A stretch of DNA of 40,535 bases, from assembly GCF_000466965.1 (NCBI RefSeq), contig NZ_BATB01000031.1, positions 1 through 40,535 of the forward strand, in the 5' to 3' direction. Under the pieces are notes generated by a model that was not told where the DNA came from, made no database searches, and worked only from the letters and a program-made list of their open reading frames with translations. A program made the position numbers and the translations under genes. How positions within the stretch are numbered: position 1 is the first letter of the stretch; each line of letters starts with the position of its first letter. Below, one piece after another: positions 33,189 through 40,535 of the stretch. This DNA is from Limimaricola cinnabarinus LL-001 (lineage in GTDB: Bacteria; Pseudomonadota; Alphaproteobacteria; Rhodobacterales; Rhodobacteraceae).

Positions 33189-34094
33189 TCAGGCGGGCGG
33201 CTCAAGCCAGGCGGACAGGTCGAGGCGTGTGAGATCCTGCAATCTCAGGATGTCGTCGCGGTAGATCCGCAGCAGCTCGGCGTGGATTTCGGGAGGAATC
33301 TTCGGAGCCCGGCCGAGATTGCCCTTCTTGGCGCGCCGCGCGAGGTGGCGGGCCCAACCGGGCAGGGCAGGGCGCAGCACATCCCGGGTCAATCGGTTTT
33401 CGATCAAAGAATTGAAGAGCTTCGAACGAGGATAGGTGCTGACATTGTGCCGCTCGTGCAGCGGCGGTGCAAAGTCCGTGTCGACGCCGATGAAGTCGAA
33501 GACACGCGCGAGCGTCGCGGCGTTGTCGCGGGCGAAATCCTCATAGAGGACCAGCATCAGTTGCTCTTTGGGAAAGTGGTCGAGATAGCGTTTGACCTGC
33601 GCGTGGTAGAACCCGGCCTGAACGTGATGCGACGCCGGGTCGAAGGCGTCGCGCATCTCGCGGCCTTCGCGGCCCGAACGAACCTGCATGACATATCCCG
33701 AAAACGCCCTGTGCACCGGGTTGCGCAAGCTGGCGATGAGCCGGACCTGCGGGGCCAGATCCCTGATGCGGCGCGGCGCGCTCGGACTTTCGAGATAGAT
33801 GGGCGCGATTTCGCCCCAAGCCAACGCCGGGTCGGCCTCGGCAAAGAGCGCTTCGTAGGCCGCAAGAGATCTGACCTCGAAATGGTCGCGCCCGAAACGT
33901 GCCATGCGATCGCGGGCCTCCGGGCCGTCATCATAGGCAAAGAAGCGTATCTCCTTGCCGGGCATGAAAATCTGAGGGTGCTCGCGCATGTAGCGGTAGA
34001 GCGCGCTCGTGCCGGCCTTGGCGGCGCCGATCACGAGGAAATCGGGCAAGGTCTTGGGAGCCGTCCGTGGCCGGGCTGCGCCAGGGTTCGTCAT
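33189..34094 (-). CDS. Sulfotransferase, heparan-sulfate sulfotransferase-like, third of four
   Basis: 301 residues. The 5'-PSB loop is DFLVIGAAKAGTSALYRYM and the 3'-phosphate motif is LIASLRNPVHRAFSGYVMQ. KEIRFFAYD and the closing LYEDFARDNAATLARVFDFI are typical of the heparan-sulfate N-deacetylase/sulfotransferase-like family (Sulfotransfer_1), a different branch from the sulfotransferase downstream. The start at 34094 has a perfect AGGAGG site about 5 bases upstream. It overlaps the flippase stop in an ATGA (34091-34094), which also confirms where the frameshifted flippase really ends. It acts in the cytoplasm with PAPS and probably modifies the lipid-linked repeat unit. Confidence 0.88.
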   Translation of the reverse strand: MTNPGAARPRTAPKTLPDFLVIGAAKAGTSALYRYMREHPQIFMPGKEIRFFAYDDGPEARDRMARFGRDHFEVRSLAAYEALFAEADPALAWGEIAPIYLESPSAPRRIRDLAPQVRLIASLRNPVHRAFSGYVMQVRSGREGREMRDAFDPASHHVQAGFYHAQVKRYLDHFPKEQLMLVLYEDFARDNAATLARVFDFIGVDTDFAPPLHERHNVSTYPRSKLFNSLIENRLTRDVLRPALPGWARHLARRAKKGNLGRAPKIPPEIHAELLRIYRDDILRLQDLTRLDLSAWLEPPA

Positions 34095-35535
34095 ACGCGC
34101 CTCCTGCGTAAAAACATGCGCGACCCGGCAGCGAAGAGCTCGGGAACCAGGTATCGCAGCACCGTCAGATAAAGGGTCGAGAACACCACCATCCCGGTGA
34201 GCAGACGGATGATTTCAGCGCCGGAGACGACCTGCAGCGCGGCATAGGTTCCGGTCGCCGCGAGGCCCGAACAGAAGAAGGCGGGGGCCAAGCGCGCAAC
34301 GTGTCCGGAAAAGTGACGTCGATCACCCGCTTCATGACGATAAAGGTCGGTATGAAGCGCAGCACCGCAAGCACCAGTTGCGCCCCGGCCACCGCGACGA
34401 TGCCGTAAGGGACGGCCAGCACGATAAGCCCGACGAAGAGGGGCAGGTTGATCAGCGACACCTTGAACAGCAGGTCGGTCCTGCTGACCGCCTTGAGCAG
34501 CTTTCCGGGCACCATGTTGAGGGTGCTGATCGCGAAGGCCACGGCGACGATCTGCATCGGTACGATCATCCCGTACCACTTGGGAGAATAGAGCACGTGG
34601 ACGAGCGGGGCCGAAAGCACCGCGATCGCGGCTCCGACGCCGAACATCAACAGGGCGCAATAGCGTAGCGACTGATAGAAATACTGCCGAAGCTCGGCCG
34701 GGTCCGACTGGATCCTGGACATCACCGGGTGCAGCACGGACCCCACCACGGTGGTAAAGCTCTTGATGCCCAGCTCGGGGATTCGGAACGCAAGCGCGTA
34801 GACCCCGAGTGCCGCAGGTCCGAGGATCTTGCCGATCAACAAGTTGTCGAGCAGCCGCGGCGTCGAGTTGATCGTCTCTGCGCCGATGAGGTGAATGCCG
34901 AACCGCAGGACATGGCGGATCATGGCAGGGCCGGGCAGGGCGGTGGGACGCCATGGCCGAACGATCGCAAGCACGAGAGAGCCTGCGATCGCGCTGGCCA
35001 GATAACCGAGCGCGAGCGCCCAGACACCGTATCCCATCATCGCCAATATGATGGAAACGACCCCCTTCGTGAGACCACGCGCGATGTCTGGCGCCATCTT
35101 CTCGCGCAGCTTCAGCTCTCTGTAGAGCAGGCTCGAATTCACCGAAGTCAGGCCCCGGATGAAAAGCGCGATGGCAATGGTGCCAAGAAGGTCGCGCAGC
35201 GCAGGCGCGCCGTACCACTCTGCGATTTGGCCCGAAACGAGCCATAGTAGGCCGGCCATCGCAGCCGACATCCCGACCGCGCAGATGAAGACGGCGTTCG
35301 CGGTCTCTTCGAGACGGTCGCGCGCGGAGATCAACGCCGCCCCCAGCCCGAACTGCGAGATGATCTCGAAATATCCCATGACAGCGAGGCAGATCGCCAT
35401 GAGCCCGAACTCGGCCGGGCCGACATATCGCGCGACCAGCACGATGGCCACGAGGTTGAGCACCTTGGTCGAGGCGAAGGACGCATAGGCCCAGGACACG
35501 TTACGCGTCGTGGCCTTCGCAGCTGAGAATGTCAT
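34091..35535 (-). CDS. Polysaccharide flippase, Wzx/WzxC-type (one frame break)
   Basis: MOP/MATE-superfamily exporter that flips lipid-linked repeat units across the inner membrane. The N-terminus (VSWAYASFASTKVLNLVAIV, then LVARYVGPAEFGLMAI) is the standard beginning of this family. About a dozen membrane segments follow. The frame changes at a run of four A (T on the coding strand) at 34309-34312: with one more base the reading passes from VMKRVIDVTF to SGHVARLAPAFFCSGL and ends RMFLRRRRV at 34091, giving 481 residues, a normal length. As given, the first frame stops early at 34165. The start at 35535 has GAGG 10 bases upstream. First gene of the flippase-sulfotransferase-sulfotransferase-polymerase operon. 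Confidence 0.85.
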
Positions 35536-35893
35536 GTGTCCCGTACCTCAAAAATACCGGGGTGCGAATACCTGCGCCGCTCTCCAAATCTTCGAAGCGG
35601 GCTTTCTCCGAGAATCATGATTAAGCCTACGGGCATCGCAACGATGCGCAAAGTCCCAAAAAGGGCCGGACGTCGCAATTGGATGCTGCAACTTCGCCCA
35701 TCTCGCCATCGCCTCGATGCAATCGGAGCCTTGGGCCGGATCGTTTTCAAGTTCGTCGACCACCATGAAAAGGGATTGTTGCCAGATGCCCGGGGCGGTG
35801 CTAAGATTCGAACAACACCTCATTCTCTTTTATTTTTATACCGTTACGTTTAACGATATGTGGGCATTCAGCGCCCAAGGGTGGATTGCAAAC
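35536..35893. other. Divergent promoter region between flippase and PCP operons
   Basis: No credible gene. It contains GCATCG-CAA-CGATGC (35633-35647), a 6-bp stem with a 3-base loop, a good plus-strand promoter (35779-35807), and an AT-rich stretch just before the PCP gene (about 35820-35860). The minus-strand flippase promoter is not obvious. Confidence 0.5.
35779..35807 (+). promoter_or_regulatory. Sigma70-type promoter for the PCP-glycosyltransferase-sulfotransferase unit
   Basis: TTGCCA (35779-35784), a 17-base spacer, and TAAGAT (35802-35807). Transcription would start near 35814 and run into the PCP gene. The -35 hexamer is the same as in the acyltransferase promoter at 3488. Confidence 0.55.
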
Positions 35894-37048
35894 GTGAAAC
35901 GCACTTTCCTCGCACTGGTTGTATTCTGCGCCGTTCTTGCACCTTTGATCCATCTGGTGAGGCAGCAGGTTCCCATCTACGAAGCGCGTTCCTTGATCTC
36001 TTTTGCGCTTGGGCGCGAGTATGTTTATGTCCCCGAGCCCAGCCTGTCCGATATCAAGGCGCCGAATGCCGGTGATTTCCAAGGGTTCGTCAATGCGGAG
36101 ATCCTTCTTCTGGACAACCCCAGATTGATTGAATCCGCAGTGGACAAGGTCGGGTTCGAGCGGACCTATCCGGATCTTCCCTTTACCGACGCCGGGCGGC
36201 GCGCAGCCACGGTAGCGCTCGATGCGGCGACCAAGGTCGAACTGATCACCGGCTCGTATGTCGTCAAGATCGCGGTGCGGCACACCGATCCGGAGATCGC
36301 GGCCGAACTTGCGAATGCCCTGACCGACAGTTTCCTCGAACAACGGCGAAGCATGTATCTCGGCCGGGAGGTCGAGACCGTGACGGAGCGCCTCGAAAGC
36401 ACGCGCCTCGAAGCCGATCGCATCGATGCCCGTCTGGCGCAGCTTCTCGGGGGATCGGACCCGGTCGTCATCGAAGAGAGGCTGAAAAGCGCGACCCGCG
36501 AACAGGCCCAGTTGACCGAAGCGCTGCGCGATGCCCGCCTCGATCTGCTATCGCTGCGGCAACAGCGCAGCGCGCTTCAGGACAGGCTCGTGTCCGATGC
36601 CGAATGGCGGCAGGCCGATCTTGCCGTGTCCGAGGCGGAGGCGCGGGTTGCCTTTTTCGAACAGGAGAAGACGACTGTCGAAGCCGCGATAGGCGAAATG
36701 TCCACGATCATGCCGCGTGTTCGGCTCCTGAAGGCCAGCCAGGACGCGCAGACCGAACGTCTCGCCGAGTTGGAACTGCGCCTGCGCGACACCAAGGCGG
36801 TTTCGAGCTTCGACAACGTCCGTGTCATTGAAACAGGTGTTCCGCCGCTTCGCCCGGTGAGCATGCCTCCCAAGACCCAGTTTGCCATTGCGGGCGCCGT
36901 GGCCGGTCTCGCCGCCTTTGCCGCCGTGATCATCGCCACTCTGCTCGCGCCCAAGCAGCCCGAACCCCGGCCGCGCCGGATGCGCTCCGATCCGGGCCTG
37001 ATGGTGCTACGCAATACCAGGCGCGCCAATGAGCGGGCCGGGGCCTGA
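35894..37048 (+). CDS. Polysaccharide co-polymerase (Wzz/chain-length determinant) without a tyrosine-kinase domain
   Basis: Inner-membrane protein that sets polysaccharide chain length and links polymerase to export. From GTG 35894 the protein has 384 residues: one membrane segment at about 4-22 (TFLALVVFCAVLAPLIHLV), a long periplasmic part with coiled-coil sequence (from TVTERLESTRLEADRIDARL to QTERLAELELRLRDTK), a proline-rich PPLRPVSMPP, and a second membrane segment (FAIAGAVAGLAAFAAVIIAT). It ends in a short basic tail, with no Walker motifs or tyrosine cluster. The GTG has AAGGGTGG 9-12 bases upstream; an ATG at 35858 adds 12 residues but has no site. The frame opens from 35717, whose upstream part is not protein-like. 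The next gene begins 5 bases after its stop. Confidence 0.87.
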   Translation: MKRTFLALVVFCAVLAPLIHLVRQQVPIYEARSLISFALGREYVYVPEPSLSDIKAPNAGDFQGFVNAEILLLDNPRLIESAVDKVGFERTYPDLPFTDAGRRAATVALDAATKVELITGSYVVKIAVRHTDPEIAAELANALTDSFLEQRRSMYLGREVETVTERLESTRLEADRIDARLAQLLGGSDPVVIEERLKSATREQAQLTEALRDARLDLLSLRQQRSALQDRLVSDAEWRQADLAVSEAEARVAFFEQEKTTVEAAIGEMSTIMPRVRLLKASQDAQTERLAELELRLRDTKAVSSFDNVRVIETGVPPLRPVSMPPKTQFAIAGAVAGLAAFAAVIIATLLAPKQPEPRPRRMRSDPGLMVLRNTRRANERAGA

Positions 37049-37053
37049 GGCGG

Positions 37054-38244
37054 ATGAACGCGGATCCCGATCGGCGCTCGCGCTACCGGACGGCCGAACC
37101 GCTGCGCCTCGGCTACATGATCGACACCTTGGTCACGGGCGGAGCCGAGCGGTTGGTCGTCACCTTCGCCGAAGCGCTGCGCGGAAGATCGGATGTCGCG
37201 CTCACCGTGTTCGTCCTGCATGACGGCGACACGCCGTTTCGCCGGCAACTCGAAGCCCTCGAGATCGACATCATACGGCTTCCGGGGAAGAACCTCGTCG
37301 ATCGGAGGCGCTTTCTACGCTTGCTGACTGCCCTGCGCGGCAGGCGGATCGAGTATCTGCACGCCCATCTGGCCTCCTCGACGACCCTCGGCGCTTTTGC
37401 CGCGGGTCTTTTAGGCATCCCCTTTGCCACGACCCTACACAATGTCCGGCCAAGCGTGCGCAGGGTGCGGCGGGTGCGCAAACTTTTGCACCGCGTCGCA
37501 CTGCGTCTGCCCGGAACGGAAAAGATCGCGGTCGGACAGGCTGTTGCCGAAGCCTCACGCTCCGAACTGGGGCGGTCGGATTGTCGCGTCGTGCCGAACG
37601 CGGTGCCCGCAAGTGTGGTCGCCGATACGGCGGCGCGTGGCCGGGTCAGGCATGAACTGGGCCTCGGGGAGGATGTCACCGCCCTCGTCTGTGTCGGAGC
37701 CATCATCGGTCAGAAGGCGCATGAGGTCCTGCTCGACGCCTTTGGAGCGGTGCAGGCCCGACGGCCGGATACCGTGCTGGTTCTCGTGGGCGACGCCCGA
37801 GAACCCGACCGGCAACGCAATCTCATGGCGCAAGCCGAAAGACTCGGCATCAGAGAAAACGTGCGTTTCCTTGGACTTCGACGCGATATTCCCGACATCC
37901 TCGCGGCCAGCGACATTTTCGTCAGCGCCTCGGATTGGGAAGGCGCCCCTGTCTCGCTGCTCGAGGCGATGGCGAATGGGCTGCCGCCCGTGGTCACCGA
38001 TGTCGGCGAAAATCGCCGCGTGTTGCAAGACACCGGGGCGCGGTTGGTCCCTCCCCGCGATCCATTCGCGCTGGCCGAGGCCCTGATGGAGATGGTCGCC
38101 GACAAGGGGCTGCAGATGCGAACGGCCGACGAGGTGCGCAGCCGCGTCCTGAGAGACTACGGCGCCGACGCTTGGGTGGAGCGCCTTCTCGATCTCTATG
38201 CCGAGCGCAGCGCGCGCCGCGATTGGCGGCGCCACACTCAATAG
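37054..38244 (+). CDS. Glycosyltransferase, GT4 family (GT-B fold)
   Basis: 396 residues. The acceptor domain has LGYMIDTLVTGGAERLVVTF, with the GGAERL loop of many exopolysaccharide glycosyltransferases. The donor domain has VGAIIGQKAHEVLLDAF, VRFLGLRRDIPDILAASDIF and the E-x7-E motif in DWEGAPVSLLEAMANG. A GAGGCGG site overlaps the preceding stop, 5 bases before ATG 37054, so it is co-transcribed with the PCP gene. The basic stretch RRVRRVRKLLHRVALR could be a membrane-contact patch. Donor sugar unknown. Confidence 0.9.
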   Translation: MNADPDRRSRYRTAEPLRLGYMIDTLVTGGAERLVVTFAEALRGRSDVALTVFVLHDGDTPFRRQLEALEIDIIRLPGKNLVDRRRFLRLLTALRGRRIEYLHAHLASSTTLGAFAAGLLGIPFATTLHNVRPSVRRVRRVRKLLHRVALRLPGTEKIAVGQAVAEASRSELGRSDCRVVPNAVPASVVADTAARGRVRHELGLGEDVTALVCVGAIIGQKAHEVLLDAFGAVQARRPDTVLVLVGDAREPDRQRNLMAQAERLGIRENVRFLGLRRDIPDILAASDIFVSASDWEGAPVSLLEAMANGLPPVVTDVGENRRVLQDTGARLVPPRDPFALAEALMEMVADKGLQMRTADEVRSRVLRDYGADAWVERLLDLYAERSARRDWRRHTQ

Positions 38245-38306
38245 CGGAAAGACATTGCCATGGATGCCTCAGACGGAAACTCCGGCAGAGCCCTGCTTAT
38301 ACCGCC

Positions 38307-39122
38307 GTGCGAGAAGCCCGGCTGCATTGGCGTACCCTGGTCGAGCGCGATCGCGCCCTGCCGGATTTCCTGATCATCGGGGCGCACAAGGGGGGTACGT
38401 CATCCTTTTACGAGAACCTCGTCACTCACCCTCAGGTTTATCCCTCCCTCACCAAGGAGGTCCATTATTTCGACCGGGACCCCCGCCCATCCTTGCGCTG
38501 GTATCGGGCGCATTTCCCCTCCCGTGAGGAACTGCGCCGCAATGACGCGATCTGCGGAGAGGCGACGCCGTCCTATGCCATCTACCCCGGCATTCCTGCC
38601 GACATAAAAACTCTGTTGCCGAAAGCGAAACTCATTTTCCTGCTCCGCGATCCGGTAAAGCGCGCCTATTCTGCCTATCAGTTCAATTCAAGACGTGGCG
38701 CGCCAGCCATGTCATTCGAAGCCTGGATCGAGCGAGATTTCGACCTCTTAGGGGGCCAGAAGATAGACCGCTCCGCATTCATGGAATATGTCGGAAACAA
38801 TAAGAGGATCGACAAGGTTCCGGTGGCATTGCTACGCGGTATATATGTCGAGCAGATCAGGAACTGGCATAGCGTATTTTCTCAAGATCGGCTTACAATC
38901 ATCGAAAGCTCGGAGTATTTTCGGGACCCGTCAAAAGTACTGAATGCGGTTGCGACACAATCTCTCGGGTTGCGTCCGCACCAATTCGCATACCGCAAAA
39001 CACATCACGAAAAGAGGGGATATCCCAAGATGCGTGACGAAACGAGGGCCCGGCTCGAGGCCTTTTTCAAGCCGTACAACGAGGCCCTCTATACGTATCT
39101 CGGTCGCGACTTCGGCTGGTAG
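38307..39122 (+). CDS. Sulfotransferase, heparan-sulfate sulfotransferase-like, fourth of four (start uncertain)
   Basis: From GTG 38307 the protein is 271 residues: the 5'-PSB loop LPDFLIIGAHKGGTSSFYEN at 18-37, KEVHYFDRD, CGEATPSYAIYPG, and the 3'-phosphate motif LIFLLRDPVKRAYSAYQFN. It ends in the family's usual NEALYTYLGRDFGW. The GTG has no ribosome-binding site. ATG 38260 does (GGAAAG 8 bases upstream, MDASDGNSGRAL) but lies in another frame; one missing base near 38295-38305 would join them. Base composition drops: 45% GC over 38761-38820 and 47% over 38881-38940, against 65% in a counted stretch of the preceding glycosyltransferase, hinting at separate acquisition. It follows that gene closely and would add sulfate to the locus polysaccharide. 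Confidence 0.85.
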   Translation: MREARLHWRTLVERDRALPDFLIIGAHKGGTSSFYENLVTHPQVYPSLTKEVHYFDRDPRPSLRWYRAHFPSREELRRNDAICGEATPSYAIYPGIPADIKTLLPKAKLIFLLRDPVKRAYSAYQFNSRRGAPAMSFEAWIERDFDLLGGQKIDRSAFMEYVGNNKRIDKVPVALLRGIYVEQIRNWHSVFSQDRLTIIESSEYFRDPSKVLNAVATQSLGLRPHQFAYRKTHHEKRGYPKMRDETRARLEAFFKPYNEALYTYLGRDFGW

Positions 39123-39132
39123 TCGCGCCGCC

Positions 39133-39147
39133 CCGCGCCGGGCGCGG
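39133..39147. terminator. Short GC hairpin between convergent genes
   Basis: CCGCGC (39133-39138) pairs with GCGCGG (39142-39147) across CGG and is followed by AATTATT on the plus strand. It occupies the 27-base gap between two converging stop codons and could serve both. Confidence 0.45.
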
Positions 39148-39149
39148 AA

Positions 39150-40331
39150 TTATTGTCCCACCGTTTCCAGGCGCACCACCAGCAGATCATCAGGTGCGAG
39201 CGCGGTTGAGTCATTGCCGATCAGGGGGGCATCCTGCCCCGGGCGATGGATCTCGAACACGGTTTGCATGACCGCGCCCAGATCCGTCAGGCCCTGCAAC
39301 GCCGCAGGGTTGGTCTCTCGAAGATAATTCGTGGCGAGCTGCATTTCGGCACGGGCCAATTCGGCACGCTGGTCTGCCGCGATCTTGTCGGCCAGAAGCT
39401 TGTGGCGATACTCCATCTGCGCAACCCGAATGTCGCTTTCTGCGTTCGCGGCCGTTTGCCGGGCCCGGGCCTCGAACGCGGCCGCTTCAAGCGCATCCGA
39501 GCGGAATTTGTCGGCGTTGATCTCGAGCTGCAATGTCTGCTCACGCCGGGCCAGGCCACGTTCGGCCAGATTCTGCATGCCGCTGAGCTGCTCTTGCGTG
39601 GCGGCCAATTGACTGTTGATGAGGTCGCGCCGTTGCGAGAACAGGTCTGCTTCCTCGCCCGCCAGCGACAGCTTGCGCTCGGCGCCTTCGGTCACGCGGG
39701 CCGACAATGCACGGCGCAGGTCGACGAGGCGATACTGGTCGGCCCTGACCGGATCATCGGCCTCGACCGGCGCGGGGTCCCCGCCATCCGTCAGCCGGGC
39801 CAACTCTTCGGCGATCGCCGCCTGTTCGGCCTCTGCGAATGTGAGCTTGCTGCGCGCTTCGATCGCACGGCGCTGCGCGGCGTCCACGTCGCGATCGGCG
39901 CTTACATCCGCGGGCGCAGTCTTGAAACCGCCCGCCAGAGCTATGGCCTTCATCACGGTAAGACCGGGCCGGTACTCATAGGCGCCGGGCGTCTCGACGA
40001 CGCCCGCGACGAAGACATTGCGATACATGGCCATATCCACCAGCACCGACTCCCGGCTCGAAAATCTGTCCTGCGCTTCGGCGACGATGCGCTGCTCGAT
40101 CTCGCGGATCGTCGAACCGGCCGCCGGTATGCCGCCAAGCAGGTGCAGCACGACCTGACCGTCGGCGCGCACCTCGAATGTCCCCGACAGTTCAGGCTTG
40201 CCATAGATCGACACCGAAAGCCGGTCCCCGATGCCGACGGTATAATCGATACCGGTCTGGGCGTGCGACATGCTGGCCAGATGCACCGAGAACAGCATGA
40301 CGATCACGGCTCTCAGGGTCCTGCGGATCAT
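39150..40331 (-). CDS. Polysaccharide export protein with Poly_export and SLBB domains (ExoF/Wza-like)
   Basis: 393 residues. A signal peptide covers about residues 1-24 (MIRRTLRAVIVMLFSVHLAS, then MSHA) with likely cleavage after SHA. The Poly_export domain begins IDYTVGIGDRLSVSIYGKPE, and an SLBB domain follows (NVFVAGVVETPGAYEYRPGL). The rest is a long alanine/glutamate/arginine coiled coil, then a final small domain (DDLLVVRLE). There is no lipobox cysteine, unlike Wza; together with the long coil this is closer to ExoF-type proteins. I start at ATG 40331 because AAGG lies 9 bases upstream; ATG 40340 has AAGG touching it, and the longer frame to 40445 overlaps the upstream gene. It carries the polymer through periplasm and outer membrane. 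Confidence 0.9.
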   Translation of the reverse strand: MIRRTLRAVIVMLFSVHLASMSHAQTGIDYTVGIGDRLSVSIYGKPELSGTFEVRADGQVVLHLLGGIPAAGSTIREIEQRIVAEAQDRFSSRESVLVDMAMYRNVFVAGVVETPGAYEYRPGLTVMKAIALAGGFKTAPADVSADRDVDAAQRRAIEARSKLTFAEAEQAAIAEELARLTDGGDPAPVEADDPVRADQYRLVDLRRALSARVTEGAERKLSLAGEEADLFSQRRDLINSQLAATQEQLSGMQNLAERGLARREQTLQLEINADKFRSDALEAAAFEARARQTAANAESDIRVAQMEYRHKLLADKIAADQRAELARAEMQLATNYLRETNPAALQGLTDLGAVMQTVFEIHRPGQDAPLIGNDSTALAPDDLLVVRLETVGQ

Positions 40332-40347
40332 GGGTGTCATCCTTTTT

Positions 40348-40535
40348 TCAAATGGCCGGTTCGGGGGTCGTCGAAGACAATTGCGTTCCCGCCAGCGTGG
40401 CATCGTAGAGGTCGCAGAGCTTTGCGCGCATGACATCGGCGCCAAACCGGGCGGCGACGGTTTCGCGGGCCACCCCGCCCATGCGTCCGGCCTGAACGGG
40501 ATCGGCGCAAAGCCGCGCCATGCCGTCCGCGAGCG
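40348..40535 (-). CDS. Glycosyltransferase C-terminus, probably GT4 (partial, 5' end off window)
   Basis: The last 61 residues of a protein are visible, ending at a TGA (40350-40348). LADGMARLCADPVQAGRMGG, then VARETVAARFGADVMRAKLC and DLY, matches the C-terminal helix typical of GT4 enzymes, where the pattern is LA-x5-L-x-DP...R-x-R-MG-x2-AR...RF. The catalytic domains lie beyond the right edge. It is 16 bases upstream of the export-protein start on the same strand, so the two are in one operon that continues outside the window. Confidence 0.75.
   Translation of the reverse strand, partial: LADGMARLCADPVQAGRMGGVARETVAARFGADVMRAKLCDLYDATLAGTQLSSTTPEPAI

Noticed and set aside
1..40535. CRISPR arrays, tRNA or rRNA genes, complete insertion sequences
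   Set aside because: I saw no regularly spaced repeats, no cloverleaf with conserved T-loop, no rRNA-like stretch and no transposase motif. The 22-bp tandem repeat at 27280 has no spacer and only two units, so it is not CRISPR.

Overview
The window is high-GC DNA with alphaproteobacterial gene content, most likely from a marine Rhodobacteraceae (Roseobacter-type) bacterium. That assignment is an inference from an XWV-ordered quaternary-amine ABC transporter and from exopolysaccharide genes; no rRNA or tRNA gene is present to confirm it. Twelve ordinary coding regions are intact, one more has an uncertain start, two are cut by the window edge (proV and the last glycosyltransferase), and three others (a giant surface protein, a pectate-lyase-like protein and the flippase) are broken by single-base frameshifts.

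Layout. 1-2643 (minus): substrate-binding protein, permease and ATPase of a glycine-betaine-type ABC importer (X-W-V), with a hairpin between X and W and an inverted repeat over a possible promoter upstream of X. 2644-3750: about 1.1 kb without a convincing gene, ending in a good sigma70-type promoter. 3751-5733 (plus): membrane O-acyltransferase fused to an SGNH domain. 6039-7064 (minus): UDP-glucuronate 4-epimerase-type enzyme. 7932-22832 (plus): one reading of about 4,970 residues, once five single-base frame breaks are bridged, combining a sugar-dehydrogenase-like beta-propeller, two malectin domains, Calx-beta, cadherin/Ig-like, carbohydrate-binding and calcium-binding modules. 23124-24434 (plus): UDP-glucose 6-dehydrogenase. 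24592-26793 (minus): pectate-lyase-like beta-helix protein with two carbohydrate-binding modules. 27395-30724 (plus): two GT4 glycosyltransferases and a sulfotransferase. 30711-35535 (minus): flippase, two sulfotransferases and a Wzy/ligase-type polymerase. 35894-39122 (plus): a Wzz/PCP protein without kinase, a GT4 glycosyltransferase and a fourth sulfotransferase. 39150-40535 (minus): the end of another GT4 enzyme and an ExoF/Wza-like export protein.

From about 3.7 kb onward the genes read as one Wzx/Wzy-type polysaccharide locus. UDP-glucose dehydrogenase and the 4-epimerase would supply UDP-glucuronate and UDP-galacturonate. At least four glycosyltransferases build the repeat unit, and four dissimilar sulfotransferases and the acyltransferase could decorate it. 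The flippase and polymerase move and polymerise it, and PCP plus export protein carry it out. The lyase and the giant protein, which share a carbohydrate-binding module, are candidates for trimming and binding the product. The predicted product is therefore an acidic, sulfated, possibly acylated exopolysaccharide or capsule with its own matrix protein. No initiating undecaprenyl-phosphate sugar transferase, PAPS-synthesis gene or type I secretion gene is in the window.

Nine clear single-base frame breaks fall in three genes, eight repaired by adding one base and one by removing one base; a tenth is possible at the fourth sulfotransferase. This looks more like residual sequencing error than decay, but a nine-G tract in the giant gene could also be a real switch.
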